64,000 nucleotides of DNA from Paludibacteraceae bacterium (GTDB taxonomy: Bacteria > Bacteroidota > Bacteroidia > Bacteroidales > Paludibacteraceae). The position numbers and the translations under genes were made by a program. The stretch lies in the NCBI GenBank assembly GCA_017451525.1, contig JAFTOD010000005.1, positions 372,001-436,000 on the forward strand, given 5' to 3'. The notes under the pieces were generated by a model that was not told the origin of the DNA, made no database searches, and saw only the letters and a program-made list of their open reading frames with translations. This document shows positions 19,479-30,016 of the stretch, one piece after another. Each line of letters opens with the position of its first letter. Within the stretch, counting starts at the first letter, position 1.

Positions 19479-20819
19479 ATGCGTAAGTTTATTCAAACAA
19501 TCCAAAATATCTGGAAAATCGAAGATCTCCGTAGCCGATTGGGAGTAACACTTTTGTTTGTGCTCATCTATCGTTTCGGTTCTTTCGTAGTACTTCCTGG
19601 TATCGACCCAACAGCCCTCACCGCTTTGCAAGCGCAAACAGCGGGAGGTCTGATGGCACTCTTGGATATGTTCTCAGGTGGCGCCTTCTCCAATGCTTCT
19701 ATTTTTGCATTGGGTATCATGCCTTACATCTCTGCATCTATCGTAATCCAACTGCTCACTATCGCAGTGCCTTACTTCCAAAAGATGCAAAAAGAGGGTG
19801 AGTCTGGTCGCCAAAAGATGAACCAAATCACTCGTTACCTCACAGTGGCTATCCTCCTTTTCCAAGGTCCTAGCTACTTGGTTAACCTCTCTGTGCAAAT
19901 GGCACAAGCTGGTCAAGCCATCTCTGTAGGTTTCAACTGGTTCACCATCTCTTCTACTATCCTCCTCTGCGCGGGCTCTATGTTCGTGATGTGGTTGGGT
20001 GAGCGTATTACCGACCGTGGTATTGGTAATGGTATTTCCTTTATCATTCTTATCGGTATCATCGCTCGTTTCCCTGCTGCTATCATCCAAGAGTTCTCTT
20101 CACGCTTGAACGAAGGTGGTGGTTTGATGGTCTTCATCCTTGAGATCATTCTCCTCTTGTTCGTGTTTGCATTTGCTATCCTCCTCGTACAAGGTACACG
20201 CCGTATCCCTGTACAATATGCTAAACGCATGGTGGGTAACAAGCAATATGGTGGCGTGCGCCAGTATATCCCTCTTAAGGTGAATGCTGCGAATGTGATG
20301 CCTATCATCTTCGCACAAGCTATCATGTTTATTCCTATCGCACTCGCAGGCTTCTCTGCTTCAGAGAGCGCAAGCGCTTTCACTCGTGCTTTCATGGATA
20401 ACGATGGCTTCTGGTACAACGCTGTATTTGCAATCTTGATTATCGTTTTCACCTATTTCTACACCGCGATTATCATCAATCCTGTACAAATGGCTGAAAA
20501 CCTCAAGCTCAACAACGGCTTCATCCCTGGCGTTAAACCAGGTAAGAAGACTGCTGAGTATATCGACTCTATCATGACACGCTTGACATTGCCTGGCTCT
20601 TGCCTCTTGGCTATCATCGCTATTTTGCCTGCTTTTGCTCGCCTTGCTGGTGTGAGCATGGGATTCGCGCAATTCTTCGGTGGTACATCATTGCTTATCA
20701 TGGTAGGTGTTGTCTTGGATACGCTACAACAAATCGAGAGCAAACTCCTTGAGCGTCACTATGATGGCTTCTATGAGTCAGGTATGCGCATCAAGGGTCG
20801 CTCCGCTATGGCTTATTAA
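19479..20819 (+). CDS. secY: Preprotein translocase subunit SecY
   Basis: SecY (446 residues) forms the protein-conducting channel of the inner membrane with SecE and SecG. About ten hydrophobic segments are visible; the first is LGVTLLFVLIYRFGSFVVLP. The cytoplasmic loop with GTRRIPVQYAKRMVG (about residues 243-257) and the C-terminal SMGFAQFFGGTSLLIMVGV segment are conserved. It follows rplO by five bases and precedes map, as in other spc operons. Confidence 0.98.
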   Translation: MRKFIQTIQNIWKIEDLRSRLGVTLLFVLIYRFGSFVVLPGIDPTALTALQAQTAGGLMALLDMFSGGAFSNASIFALGIMPYISASIVIQLLTIAVPYFQKMQKEGESGRQKMNQITRYLTVAILLFQGPSYLVNLSVQMAQAGQAISVGFNWFTISSTILLCAGSMFVMWLGERITDRGIGNGISFIILIGIIARFPAAIIQEFSSRLNEGGGLMVFILEIILLLFVFAFAILLVQGTRRIPVQYAKRMVGNKQYGGVRQYIPLKVNAANVMPIIFAQAIMFIPIALAGFSASESASAFTRAFMDNDGFWYNAVFAILIIVFTYFYTAIIINPVQMAENLKLNNGFIPGVKPGKKTAEYIDSIMTRLTLPGSCLLAIIAILPAFARLAGVSMGFAQFFGGTSLLIMVGVVLDTLQQIESKLLERHYDGFYESGMRIKGRSAMAY

Positions 20820-20824
20820 GAAGA

Positions 20825-21610
20825 ATGATATACCTAAAGACTGATGAAGAAGTCGAGCTGATGCGTCGCAGTAATGACCTGCTCGGAAGGACTTTGGCTG
20901 AAGTAGCCAAAGTCATCCGACCAGGGGTTACTACTGCGGAACTGGACAAAGTGGCTTATGAGTTTATCTGCGACAACGGAGGTGTTCCTTCTTGCCTCGG
21001 ATACGAGGGCTATCCTGCCACCTTGTGCACATCGGTCAACGAGCAAGTCGTTCACGGCATCCCTTCCGATAAGGTGGTGCTCAAGGATGGCGATATCGTG
21101 TCGGTGGATACAGTGGTAAAACTGGGTGGCTTCTGCGCCGATTCTGCATACACTTTCCCTGTGGGCGAAGTGGCTCCAGAGGTGTTGCAATTGATGCGCA
21201 CAACCAAACAGGCGCTTTATCTCGGCATCGAACAAGCAGTCACAGGACGCCGTCTTGGCGATGTTGGTGCTGCCATACAAAATCATTGCGAGAAAGCAGG
21301 TTATTCTGTGGTTCGCGAATTTGTAGGACATGGCATCGGACGTGACATGCACGAGGAACCTGAGGTATGCAACTATGGACGTCGTGGCAATGGTATTGTA
21401 CTCAAATCGGGTATGACACTGGCCATCGAACCAATGATTTGTCTTGGACGACGCAATGTCATCATCGAAAATGATGGATGGACAGCGCGCACTGCCGACC
21501 GCAAACCTGCGGCTCATTACGAACACAGCGTATGCGTACGCAACGGCGAGGCAGACATATTGTCCACATTCGACTATATTCAACAAGTATTAGGAGATCG
21601 TTTCATTTAA
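20825..21610 (+). CDS. map: Methionine aminopeptidase, type I
   Basis: This 261-residue metalloenzyme removes the first methionine from new proteins. Metal ligands are in place: the aspartate of [20 protein letters not shown] (two aspartates), the histidine of [15 protein letters not shown] and the glutamate of LAIEPMI, with a last glutamate in the [20 protein letters not shown] region. It lies between secY and infA, a common Bacteroidetes order. Confidence 0.97.
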   Translation: MIYLKTDEEVELMRRSNDLLGRTLAEVAKVIRPGVTTAELDKVAYEFICDNGGVPSCLGYEGYPATLCTSVNEQVVHGIPSDKVVLKDGDIVSVDTVVKLGGFCADSAYTFPVGEVAPEVLQLMRTTKQALYLGIEQAVTGRRLGDVGAAIQNHCEKAGYSVVREFVGHGIGRDMHEEPEVCNYGRRGNGIVLKSGMTLAIEPMICLGRRNVIIENDGWTARTADRKPAAHYEHSVCVRNGEADILSTFDYIQQVLGDRFI

Positions 21611-21624
21611 TTAAACCAACTATT

Positions 21625-21843
21625 ATGGCTAAACAAGATGCAATTGAAGTAGATGGAACCGTAACCGAGGCGTTGTCCAACGCGATGTTCCGTGTACAAT
21701 TAGAAAGCGGTCATGTCATCATCGCTCACATCTCTGGTAAGATGCGTCAGCATTACATCAAGATTCTTCCTGGTGACCGTGTGAAAGTGGAGATGAGTCC
21801 ATATGACCTCACTAAAGGACGTATTTCGTTCCGTTATAAATAA
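21625..21843 (+). CDS. infA: Translation initiation factor IF-1
   Basis: IF-1 (72 residues) is an OB-fold factor that covers the A site during initiation. The start is the ATG at 21625 opening [20 protein letters not shown]; the longer reading frame upstream lies inside map and is not coding. The sequence ends [16 protein letters not shown], typical of the family. Confidence 0.97.
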   Translation: MAKQDAIEVDGTVTEALSNAMFRVQLESGHVIIAHISGKMRQHYIKILPGDRVKVEMSPYDLTKGRISFRYK

Positions 21844-21865
21844 CAAACTCTAAAACTCTATTAAA

Positions 21866-21982
21866 ATGAAAGTTAGAGCATCTGTAAAAAAGCGCAATGC
21901 GGATTGCAAAATCGTACGCCGCAAAGGTCGCTTGTATGTAATTAACAAAAAAGAACCAAAAATGAAAATGCGTCAAGGATAA
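21866..21982 (+). CDS. rpmJ: 50S ribosomal protein L36, zinc-free form
   Basis: This 38-residue gene reads [20 protein letters not shown], then [18 protein letters not shown], and matches L36 from end to end. The zinc ligands of the classic form (three cysteines and a histidine) are reduced to a single cysteine, as in other Bacteroidetes. It lies between infA and rpsM, the expected place. Confidence 0.96.
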   Translation: MKVRASVKKRNADCKIVRRKGRLYVINKKEPKMKMRQG

Positions 21983-22032
21983 GCATTTCATAGAGGTAAA
22001 CATTTAAAAACAATATCCTTAAGTAATTAATT

Positions 22033-22413
22033 ATGGCTATAAGAATTGTCGGTGTAGATTTACCACAAAACAAGTGTGGCGAAGTCGGTTTGACTTACAT
22101 CTACGGAATAGGTCGTTCAAGCGCAAAGAAGATCTTGGCAGAGGCAGGCGTTGACCCAAGCATCAAGGTACAAGATTGGACGGATGACCAAGCAGCTAAA
22201 ATTCGTGAGATTATCGGTGCTAAGTACAAAGTAGAAGGTGATCTCCGTTCAGAAACACAACTCAACATCAAGCGATTGATGGATATCGGTTGCTACCGTG
22301 GTGTGCGTCACCGTATTGGTCTTCCATTGCGTGGTCAATCTACCAAAAACAACGCTCGTACGCGTAAAGGTAAAAAGAAAACTGTTGCTAACAAGAAGAA
22401 AGCAACGAAGTAA
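22033..22413 (+). CDS. rpsM: 30S ribosomal protein S13
   Basis: S13 (126 residues) contacts the P-site tRNA and bridges to the large subunit. [36 protein letters not shown] and [19 protein letters not shown] are family signatures. It opens the alpha part of the cluster (rpsM-rpsK-rpsD-rpoA-rplQ). Confidence 0.98.
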   Translation: MAIRIVGVDLPQNKCGEVGLTYIYGIGRSSAKKILAEAGVDPSIKVQDWTDDQAAKIREIIGAKYKVEGDLRSETQLNIKRLMDIGCYRGVRHRIGLPLRGQSTKNNARTRKGKKKTVANKKKATK

Positions 22414-22437
22414 TCAACCCTGTAATATCTATCAATT

Positions 22438-22827
22438 ATGGCAAAGAAAACTGTTGCAGCTAAGAAGCGCGTTGTAAAGATTGACGGTGTTGGTCAACTT
22501 CACGTAATGTCTTCTTTCAACAATGTGATTGTTACAATCGCTAACGGCGAAGGTCAAGTTATCTCTTGGTCATCTGCTGGTAAAATGGGCTTCCGTGGCT
22601 CTAAAAAGAATACTCCATATGCAGCTCAAACTGCTGCTGAGGATTGCGCAAAGGTCGCTTTCGATCTCGGTTTGCGCAAAGTAAAAGCGTATGTTAAAGG
22701 TCCTGGACAAGGCCGTGAGAGCGCTATCCGTGCGTGCGCTAACGCTGGTATCGCAGTAACTGAAATCGTTGACGTTACTCCTATGCCTCACAATGGTTGC
22801 CGTCCTCCTAAACGTCGTCGTGTATAA
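22438..22827 (+). CDS. rpsK: 30S ribosomal protein S11
   Basis: S11 (129 residues) lies on the platform of the 30S subunit near the exit-site codon. [20 protein letters not shown] and the C-terminal [18 protein letters not shown] (asparagine-glycine pair included) are diagnostic. Length is normal. Confidence 0.98.
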   Translation: MAKKTVAAKKRVVKIDGVGQLHVMSSFNNVIVTIANGEGQVISWSSAGKMGFRGSKKNTPYAAQTAAEDCAKVAFDLGLRKVKAYVKGPGQGRESAIRACANAGIAVTEIVDVTPMPHNGCRPPKRRRV

Positions 22828-22854
22828 TTGTTTAACTATTAAAAACGTAAGAAA

Positions 22855-23460
22855 ATGGCAAGATATATTGGACCAAAATCACGTATCGCACGTCGTTTCG
22901 GAGAGGCTATCTTCGGCCCAGACAAAGTGCTTGACAAACGTAACTACGCTCCAGGACAACACGGTGTAAACCGTCGCAAAAAAATGTCTGAGTATGGTAC
23001 TCAGCTCGCTGAAAAGCAAAAAGCTAAATACACCTATGGTGTACTTGAGCGTCAATTCCGTCTCCTTTTTGCTAAGGCATCACGTATCAAAGGTATTACT
23101 GGTGAGATCCTTCTCCAACTCTTGGAGTCTCGTTTGGATAACATCGTTTACCGTCTTGGTATCGCTCCTACACGTGCTGCTGCGCGTCAGCTCGTTAGCC
23201 ACCGCCACATCACTGTGGATGGCAAAGTGGTAAACATCCCTTCATACGAAGTAAAACCAGGTCAAGTCGTAGCTGTTCGTGAGAAAGCTAAATCGCTTGA
23301 GGTAATCGCTGCTTCTTTGGATGGTTTCAACCACAGCAAATACAGCTGGCTCGAGTGGAACGAAGCTGAGAAAGCTGGTAAATACCTCAATATCCCACAA
23401 CGTGAGGATATCCCTGAGAACATCAAGGAGCAATTAATCGTCGAGTTGTACTCTAAATAA
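22855..23460 (+). CDS. rpsD: 30S ribosomal protein S4
   Basis: S4 (201 residues) starts 30S assembly by binding the 5' domain of 16S rRNA. The S4 RNA-binding domain is at about residues 91-150 ([20 protein letters not shown]). The N-terminal part is of the Bacteroidetes type with [20 protein letters not shown] and lacks zinc-binding cysteines. Confidence 0.98.
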   Translation: MARYIGPKSRIARRFGEAIFGPDKVLDKRNYAPGQHGVNRRKKMSEYGTQLAEKQKAKYTYGVLERQFRLLFAKASRIKGITGEILLQLLESRLDNIVYRLGIAPTRAAARQLVSHRHITVDGKVVNIPSYEVKPGQVVAVREKAKSLEVIAASLDGFNHSKYSWLEWNEAEKAGKYLNIPQREDIPENIKEQLIVELYSK

Positions 23461-23471
23461 AAATTAAATTC

Positions 23472-24464
23472 ATGGCAATATTAGATTTTATTAAACCTGA
23501 AAAGGTGATCATGTTGGATGCGAGCAATACACACGGAATTTTTGAGTTCCGTCCGCTCGAGCCGGGTTATGGTATCACAGTTGGTAACGCTATTCGTCGC
23601 GTGCTTATCGGTTCGCTCGAGGGCTTTGCTATCTGCTCTATTAAGATCAATGGTATTGATCATGAATTTGCTACTATCCCTGGTGTTATCACCGACGTGA
23701 CCAATCTTATCCTTAACCTCAAGCAAGTGCGTTTCATCCGCAAGGAAGGTGTTGACGCTACTGAGGAAACTATCCGCATGCACGTGAAGGGCAACGACCT
23801 TCTCCTTGCTGGCGAGCTCAATAGCTACCTCCAATCGTTCGATGTGCTCAACCCTGAGCTACTCCTCGCTGAGATGGACGAAACGGCTGATTTTGAGATT
23901 GAAATTAAAATCAATAAAGGACGTGGTTACGTGTCTGCTGACGAAAATCATGAAGCTAACGATGCTATTGGCGTTTTGGCTATTGATAGCATCTATACTC
24001 CTATTCGCAATGTGAAATACAGCATTGACCCTTACCGTGTAGAGCAACGTACTGACTACGAGAAACTTACTCTCGAAATCACTACCGACGGCTCTATCAC
24101 TCCTCAAAACGCACTCACTGAGGCTGCTAAGCTCCTTATCTATCACTTCATGCTCTTCTCTGAAGAACGTATCGTGATTGAGGATCACAGCAAACCAGTG
24201 GACAATGCGCTCAACGAGGAGCACCTCAAGATGCGTCAATTGCTCAACCAACGCCTCATTGATATGGACCTCTCTGTCCGCGCACTCAACTGCTTGAAAG
24301 CTGCTGAGGTGGACACTCTCGGTCAATTGGTGAAGTATCATCGTTCTGACCTCCTCAAGTTCCGCAACTTCGGTAAGAAATCACTCACCGAACTCGACGA
24401 ACTCCTCGAGAAGAACGGTCTTGCGTTTGGCATGGATATTAGCAGATACAAACTTAATGATTAA
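23472..24464 (+). CDS. rpoA: RNA polymerase alpha subunit
   Basis: The alpha subunit (330 residues) dimerises to start RNA polymerase assembly. The N-terminal domain (about 1-235) has [20 protein letters not shown], and the C-terminal DNA-contact domain (about 260-325) has [20 protein letters not shown] and [16 protein letters not shown]. It lies between rpsD and rplQ as usual. Confidence 0.98.
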   Translation: MAILDFIKPEKVIMLDASNTHGIFEFRPLEPGYGITVGNAIRRVLIGSLEGFAICSIKINGIDHEFATIPGVITDVTNLILNLKQVRFIRKEGVDATEETIRMHVKGNDLLLAGELNSYLQSFDVLNPELLLAEMDETADFEIEIKINKGRGYVSADENHEANDAIGVLAIDSIYTPIRNVKYSIDPYRVEQRTDYEKLTLEITTDGSITPQNALTEAAKLLIYHFMLFSEERIVIEDHSKPVDNALNEEHLKMRQLLNQRLIDMDLSVRALNCLKAAEVDTLGQLVKYHRSDLLKFRNFGKKSLTELDELLEKNGLAFGMDISRYKLND

Positions 24465-24469
24465 TTAAT

Positions 24470-24560
24470 GAACAAAGAACAAGGAACAAAGAACCAAGAC
24501 AAATTAGTGACGACTGCTTAGACGAAGGTAATAAGTCTTTATTCTTGGCTCCTTGCTCCT
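24470..24560. repeat. Imperfect inverted repeat between rpoA and rplQ
   Basis: AAGGAACAAAGAACCAAGA at 24481-24499 pairs imperfectly (about 15 of 18 positions) with TCTTGGCTCCTTGCTCCT at 24543-24560. No T-run follows. Short AAGAACA-like units repeat within the left arm. Confidence 0.5.
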
Positions 24561-24580
24561 GACTCAAAAAAAGAACAAAA

Positions 24581-25072
24581 ATGAGACATAATAAGAAATT
24601 CAATCATCTTGGTCGTAAAGCTGCGCACCGTCATGCCATGCTTTCTAATATGGCTTGCTCACTCATCATGCACAAGCGTATTAAGACCACTTTGGCTAAG
24701 GCAAAAGCGCTCCGCATGTATGTAGAGCCGCTCCTTACCCATGCAAAAGAGGACACCACAGCTAACCGCCGTCTCGTCTTCGCTAAACTCAAACAAAAAG
24801 AGGTTGTTACCGAGCTCTTCCAAAACGTAGCAGAGAAGATCGCTAACCGTCCAGGTGGCTACACACGTATCCTCCGTACTGGTTTCCGTCTTGGTGATGC
24901 TGCTGAGATGTGTATCATCGAGCTCGTTGATTACAATGAAAACATGCTCAAGACTCCTAAGGCTGCGGCTAAGAAGACCACACGTCGTGCTGGTAAGAAG
25001 GCTGCTCCTAAGGCTGAGGCTCCTGCAGAAGCTCCTGCAGCAGAAGCTCCAGTTGCTGAGGCTGCTGAGTAA
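24581..25072 (+). CDS. rplQ: 50S ribosomal protein L17
   Basis: L17 (163 residues) lies near the tunnel exit. [20 protein letters not shown] and [20 protein letters not shown]-like helices match the family for about 115 residues. A lysine/alanine-rich, low-complexity extension of about 45 residues follows ([20 protein letters not shown]), as often seen in Bacteroidetes. It ends the ribosomal cluster and is followed by a terminator. Confidence 0.97.
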   Translation: MRHNKKFNHLGRKAAHRHAMLSNMACSLIMHKRIKTTLAKAKALRMYVEPLLTHAKEDTTANRRLVFAKLKQKEVVTELFQNVAEKIANRPGGYTRILRTGFRLGDAAEMCIIELVDYNENMLKTPKAAAKKTTRRAGKKAAPKAEAPAEAPAAEAPVAEAAE

Positions 25073-25123
25073 ATACGGCTTGTCCGACGTGCCTGAGCTT
25101 TCCGACACGTCCGACTGCTACCC

Positions 25124-25159
25124 AAAAATCGCATTCTTCCATAGAGTGCGATTTTTTTT
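25124..25159 (+). terminator. Terminator of the ribosomal cluster
   Basis: AAAAATCGCA (25124-25133) pairs with TGCGATTTTT (25147-25156) and runs into eight T residues. It lies 52 bases after rplQ. Confidence 0.85.
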
Positions 25160-25165
25160 CTTGTC

Positions 25166-25365
25166 TCCCATAACCCATAGGCTTTGCCGTCCCATAGCGT
25201 AGCGTCCTTTATCCCATAGGCTCTGCCGTTCTATAAATTCCTTTTAGATTATTAACGATATATTAGTGATTAGTTAGTGATTAATTAGTGATAAATTAGT
25301 TATTTATAGCACCCAAGTTGCCCATTTGTGCCCAATCTCATAGCGTAGCGTCCATTATCCCATAA
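25166..25365. repeat. Palindrome mosaic and tandem repeat after rplQ
   Basis: At 25166-25235, small palindromes GGCTTTGCC, AGCGTAGCGT and GGCTCTGCC are joined by CCCATA/GTCCCATA/ATCCCATA linkers; the AGCGTAGCGT unit recurs at 25342-25351 with a CCATTATCCCATA linker. Between them, 25251-25305 is a tandem run of AGTGATTAATT-like units. No gene is visible in the whole 25073-25505 gap apart from the terminator before and promoter after. Confidence 0.7.
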
Positions 25366-25409
25366 AAAATCCCTTTTTCTGTGAAAAAAATGAAAAAATG
25401 CAACTTTCA

Positions 25410-25441
25410 TTTGGCAATTTCATTTTTTTTCTCTATCTTTG
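25410..25441 (+). promoter_or_regulatory. Promoter of the 1408-residue secreted protein gene
   Basis: TTTG at 25410-25413 and TATCTTTG at 25434-25441 with a 20-nt spacer match the Bacteroidetes consensus and lie 64 bases before the start codon. Confidence 0.8.
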
Positions 25442-25505
25442 CGGTCCCGATTGTTATGTAATAACAAAATAGTTAACCATATTATTAACCAAAATTCAAA
25501 TTATT

Positions 25506-28500
25506 ATGAAGAAATTTACGTTATTTCTTTCGGCAATGCTCATCTCATTGATGAGTTTTGCGCAAACGGTTCCTACCAATCCAGAGCTTACAACTGTAAC
25601 CCTCACTTACGAGCTCACAAAAGATGCTGTGCAAGATCGTATGGGGGGACGTCGCTACGTAACCACAGAGGATGCTGAGTTTGGTAGTATCCGACTTATT
25701 ATCCCTGGCTTTAGTGCAGACGTCGCTGAGTATGCAGAGGCTTCTCTAGAGGTAGGTGATAGCACGTATGCTGCTACTGCTACTTTTGCTGCTGATGCAG
25801 AAAACAACAAAGAGGTTTACACCGCAGTTGCTACATCTACTGACACTATCTTCAATGTAACCATGACTGTTACTTATCCTACCGTACAAGAGTACACATT
25901 CTTCGCTATGGACGATGCAGAAGCTACTGTTGAAGATCAAGGCGAAGAGGGCGAACCTTTCATCGTATACACCGTTGAAGGTGCGGGTATGTTGGATGGA
26001 GAGCCTGTAGAGTTCGAATTGATGATTGATCAATTGAGCAACATTGAAGGTGTCATCAATGAGGTATTCGTAATGGGTACTGCTACTTCTCTCTATGAGG
26101 AAGAAGGAAACCTCGCTGTTTCGGGTACTGCTCAAGACGAGACAGGTAACACTTACAACATCGAATTGTGGGTTCCACTCGCTGGCGGAGAAGTTGAAGT
26201 TGTTATTACAGACACTGTTGATGTTACTCTCTACAACTTGTCCCTCGAGGTTCAAGGCAACATGGCTATGGTTTCTGCAGGTGGTGAGACAGGTGTTTCA
26301 TTCTGGTTGAATAATCTCTCAACTCTGGAGAACCACTATGGTTTCTACTTCAGTGATGCATTTAGCAACATCTGGTATGGTGACGCTCAACTCCAACCTT
26401 ATGGCGATGGTCAATACACCCCTGATGGATTAATTGTTGCATTTACCTCTACTCCTGATGCTGAGGGTAAGGCTACTCTATACAACTTCACTCTCATTGC
26501 TGGCGACGAACCAGCAGCTGAGCAACCAGAGCCAACTTACACCGAGAACAAACTCAATACTTATGCATTCGGTCTTGAGTCAGAGCTCAACGATACTGCT
26601 CTTGTTGTTACCTACCGCTTGAACAACTCTAACGCTACTTCAGTGGATGTAGTTGTTCTTAAGGGCGACAAAGTAGTTGCTACTGTAGCTGGTACTACTA
26701 CTATCGGTAAGAACACCGTTGCTATTCCTACTGCTACCCTCCCACAAGGCTTCCAATTGACATGGAAAGTGGTTGTTAAGGGTACTTCTGTAGAAGCTCC
26801 TACACAAGAGGAGAAGGTTCATAGCTTCTACCACCCATCTGGTGTAGATATCGACAACAACCCAGAGAACCCAACCTTCGGTATGCTTCTCGTTAACGAG
26901 GGTATGCAAAAGGTAAAAGGTGTAGATGGTTATGTATCTACTGGTTTCGGTGCTGGTATCTTCGCATTTACTCCATCTCTCGACCTTATTCCTAATGGTG
27001 ACCTTCCAGGTTACAACGGTGGTGTTGAGTTCAATACATATTTACCAGAAGAGTATAAAACATCTGATGGTGGTCGTTATACGGCATATTCTCCACGTCG
27101 TGTGCGTATCTCTGATGATGGTCGTATCTTTGTTACTTCTCTTGATGTGAATGGTACTTACTTGTGGGAGCTCAACCCAGAGAATCTCAACGAGTGGACT
27201 CCTGTCTTCCAAGGTACGTTGACTGATAACAAAGAGTTGATAGATGCTGATAGTAACTTCGTAGCTGCTCCTAACAACGGTTTCGACGTGAAGGGTGCTG
27301 GTGAGAATTTGCAACTCATGATGTATTCTGTCAATGTGCAAGGTATCACCAGTGCTGCAATGGGTGGTTTCCGTTGCGATGAGTACAACCTTGGTACTGC
27401 AACTTCTTGGGCTACTGCTCCTTCTAAGAACTGGGTGCTTGGCAAATACGCTATCAACTATTTGGGTACTCAAGTTGTTTATGACAACGAAGGCGGTATC
27501 TGGATTGCATCTTATCGTGGTGCAGCTAATGATGCTAACCCAGGTCTTGTTCACATCAACGCTGATGGTGTAGAAGATGCAAAACTCGTTTGGAGCAACG
27601 TACGTCAAGCAGGTATCCGCTTCAACAACGACTTCACCAAACTCGTAGTTGCTGGTAACAATGGTGCTGCTAAGAAAGCTACTATCTACGCTGTTTCTAA
27701 GGACGCTAACGGTGCTCCTGTATTGACAGAGGAGACCGTTATCGATATGGCAGTTCTTGGCAACAACCTCAACGACTTTGTATTCGATTATGCAGGTAAC
27801 TTGTATGCTGTAAGTAACTCTAATGAGAAACTTGTTGCTTGGGCTATGCCTTACAGCGGTGTTGTTGAGACTCCTGCTGCTGCTAAGTACGCATTCCACC
27901 TCGGCAACTTGCTCGAGAAGACTGAGATGACGGGTGTTGTTAAACGTGCCCTCACTGTAGGCGAAAGCACCGTTGTCCTTACTCACGAGGCTGATGGTAC
28001 TGCTAACCTCTACAACGTTATCGATGGAGAAGCTTACAAGGTATCTCAAGAAGGCGTTATCGCTGTTGATACAGAGAATCCAGGTAGCTACCTTGCTATC
28101 TCTGATATCGCTGTAACTGAGGATGGCAAACTCGTGGCTAACAACTACAACCGTTGCTCATTCAATGATGGCGCTGTAGAGTCTGGTTACAAACGTGGCA
28201 CTCTGACATTCTACATTTGGAATGACCTTGCTGCTGCTCCTGCTATCTGGTTCCAATCTAAGGCTTCTAGCAACTCTAACAACTCTGACCAAGGTTACAC
28301 CATGGCTCTTACTGGTACTTCTACCAATGCTAACATCCTCGTTTCTGGTGTTCACAACACTCAACGCGGTGTTCGTATGTCACACTTCTCTGTAGTGGAT
28401 GGCGTATTTGAAGATACTCAAGATGGTGCTGCTAACCTCCCTTACTACTACTATATTGGTAGCAATTTCAAGGGCGCTAGTGCAGGTGCTGACGCTGCTG

Positions 28501-29732
28501 TATTCAACGAGCAAACACACGGTGCTAACATTCAATTCCACGCTTCTCCACTCGCTGATGAGAACTGGATTATTGATGGCGAATTGACCAATCCTATTGA
28601 GTTTACTAACCCTCAAACTCATGGTGGCGAAGTTGTTGTTAAGGCTGCTCTCACCGAGGACCTCGGTAAGAAATACAACGGTGCTTCTTACGTAGCTGTA
28701 GGCGAGCAAGTTCTCATGGTAGCTCCTTATGCTGACGCTGAAGGCAAGCTCGCTGGTGTGAAGGTGCTTGACATCACCGCTGGTTTGGATGCTGCTACTG
28801 AGGTAGCTACTGCTGATCTTGACGCTGCTGTTGAGGCTACCGCTGCTGCTACCGCAGTTGCTGTTGCTGAGAACACACTCACTATCACTCTCGTTGCTGA
28901 TGCTACTATCTACACATTGAATGTAGAGTTGGAGAGCGAGCCAAACTACATGGTTATCGAAGATAATATTACCAACTTGGTAATTGATCTCGAGAACATG
29001 GCAATCATTGGTGGTCCAAGTACAATGTGGCAAGTTGAGGTATTCCTTGGCCTTGCAGAAGATGACAATATGGACGGTCAATGGTCATTGTCACCAGAAA
29101 GTTCAGTAGCTATCATGGGCTTTGACGCTCGCCTCATCGATGGTTATGTTTACGATGTTGACATAAACTCTCCTGCAGCTAAGGCTGTATTGTATGTGGA
29201 GGATAGCGGTTTCTTCTATGAGATCAAACTCAACATGACTTCTACACCAAAAGAAACAGTAGTTATCGTAGTTGAAGACGCTCTTGTTGAGGTAGAGGAA
29301 TGGAAGGACTTCCCTGAGGCTCCAACAAGCAACTACGCTTTGACCATGACTGCAGACTGGACCAACGAAGCTGATAGTTTGACCTATCCTGTTAAAGTGG
29401 AAGTGTTGATTTACGATCCTAATGTGGCAGAACAACCAGATGCTATTTGTAATGTTGTAGTGGGCGATCTCATAAATGACCCATGGTTAGGCGGTGTTGA
29501 TGGATGCTACCTCACAATCACTACTGTGGAAGGTGTTGTTACTGCTAAGGGTGTGGTAACTGCAAGCGATGGCGGCGTTGCATTAGACCTCACCATCTCT
29601 GGTAAACTTCCTACCACTGCTCTTGACAATATCCAAGTTGGCAATGAAACGGTGAAAGTTATCCGTGACGGTCAACTTATCATTATCAAGAATGATGTAG
29701 AGTACAACATTCAAGGTGCTGTTGTAAAATAA
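25506..29732 (+). CDS. Large secreted protein with propeller-like centre and C-terminal tail
   Basis: The 1408-residue product begins with a signal peptide (cleavage likely after LMSFA, residue 19). Residues about 25-360 hold beta-rich modules of the kind repeated in the neighbouring secreted proteins. Residues about 450-1000 look like beta-propeller repeats (RISDDGRIFVTSLDVNGTYL, DNEGGIWIASYRG, LNDFVFDYAGNLYAVSNSNE). An alanine/valine/threonine-rich stretch is near residue 1110, then two more beta modules, and the tail KVIRDGQLIIIKNDVEYNIQ. Codon use is as biased as in the ribosomal genes (GCT, ACT, CTC, AAC), suggesting high expression. Function is unknown; surface binding is plausible. Confidence 0.8.
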   Translation: MKKFTLFLSAMLISLMSFAQTVPTNPELTTVTLTYELTKDAVQDRMGGRRYVTTEDAEFGSIRLIIPGFSADVAEYAEASLEVGDSTYAATATFAADAENNKEVYTAVATSTDTIFNVTMTVTYPTVQEYTFFAMDDAEATVEDQGEEGEPFIVYTVEGAGMLDGEPVEFELMIDQLSNIEGVINEVFVMGTATSLYEEEGNLAVSGTAQDETGNTYNIELWVPLAGGEVEVVITDTVDVTLYNLSLEVQGNMAMVSAGGETGVSFWLNNLSTLENHYGFYFSDAFSNIWYGDAQLQPYGDGQYTPDGLIVAFTSTPDAEGKATLYNFTLIAGDEPAAEQPEPTYTENKLNTYAFGLESELNDTALVVTYRLNNSNATSVDVVVLKGDKVVATVAGTTTIGKNTVAIPTATLPQGFQLTWKVVVKGTSVEAPTQEEKVHSFYHPSGVDIDNNPENPTFGMLLVNEGMQKVKGVDGYVSTGFGAGIFAFTPSLDLIPNGDLPGYNGGVEFNTYLPEEYKTSDGGRYTAYSPRRVRISDDGRIFVTSLDVNGTYLWELNPENLNEWTPVFQGTLTDNKELIDADSNFVAAPNNGFDVKGAGENLQLMMYSVNVQGITSAAMGGFRCDEYNLGTATSWATAPSKNWVLGKYAINYLGTQVVYDNEGGIWIASYRGAANDANPGLVHINADGVEDAKLVWSNVRQAGIRFNNDFTKLVVAGNNGAAKKATIYAVSKDANGAPVLTEETVIDMAVLGNNLNDFVFDYAGNLYAVSNSNEKLVAWAMPYSGVVETPAAAKYAFHLGNLLEKTEMTGVVKRALTVGESTVVLTHEADGTANLYNVIDGEAYKVSQEGVIAVDTENPGSYLAISDIAVTEDGKLVANNYNRCSFNDGAVESGYKRGTLTFYIWNDLAAAPAIWFQSKASSNSNNSDQGYTMALTGTSTNANILVSGVHNTQRGVRMSHFSVVDGVFEDTQDGAANLPYYYYIGSNFKGASAGADAAVFNEQTHGANIQFHASPLADENWIIDGELTNPIEFTNPQTHGGEVVVKAALTEDLGKKYNGASYVAVGEQVLMVAPYADAEGKLAGVKVLDITAGLDAATEVATADLDAAVEATAAATAVAVAENTLTITLVADATIYTLNVELESEPNYMVIEDNITNLVIDLENMAIIGGPSTMWQVEVFLGLAEDDNMDGQWSLSPESSVAIMGFDARLIDGYVYDVDINSPAAKAVLYVEDSGFFYEIKLNMTSTPKETVVIVVEDALVEVEEWKDFPEAPTSNYALTMTADWTNEADSLTYPVKVEVLIYDPNVAEQPDAICNVVVGDLINDPWLGGVDGCYLTITTVEGVVTAKGVVTASDGGVALDLTISGKLPTTALDNIQVGNETVKVIRDGQLIIIKNDVEYNIQGAVVK

Positions 29733-29735
29733 GAT

Positions 29736-29799
29736 GTTAGAAGTTAGACCGCTTCGCTGTTAGACCGCCACAATGTGGCTGTGAGACAATAGAAGACGG
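29736..29799. repeat. Palindrome mosaic in a 3' untranslated region, copy 1
   Basis: GTTAGACCGCTTCGCTGTTA then GACCGCCACAATGTGGCTGT follow the stop codon. The palindromic patches CGCTTCGCTG and GCCACAATGTGGC are joined by TTAGAC linkers. A nearly identical segment follows the stop codon of the gene ending at 33283. Confidence 0.75.
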
Positions 29800-29816
29800 A
29801 CTAATACATACAAACG

Positions 29817-29848
29817 ATAGGCTTCCTCTTTCGAGGGAGCCTATTTTA
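29817..29848 (+). terminator. Terminator of the 1408-residue protein gene
   Basis: ATAGGCTTCCTC (29817-29828) pairs with GAGGGAGCCTAT (29833-29844), one mismatch, followed by TTTTAT. Confidence 0.8.
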
Positions 29849-29905
29849 TGTTGCTATTATTATATACGAAAAATATCGTTAAATTGTATTTTTTTATTGA
29901 AATTG

Positions 29906-29936
29906 TTGTGTATATGGATTATTTTCTGTAATTTTG
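29906..29936 (+). promoter_or_regulatory. Promoter of the toxin-antitoxin island
   Basis: TTG at 29906-29908 and TAATTTTG at 29929-29936 with a 20-nt spacer match the Bacteroidetes promoter. It lies about 160 bases before the DUF6922-like gene. Confidence 0.65.
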
Positions 29937-30016
29937 CAGGTTGAAATCGAAATAATTGTATATATGTAGCTGCGTACTGATGTAGATATTGATTCTAATG
30001 AGGTAGCAGATAGTTG

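Noticed and set aside
27042-28049. 335-residue open frame opposite the 1408-residue protein gene
   Set aside because: It arises from the codon bias of the gene on the other strand; it has no signal or known motif.
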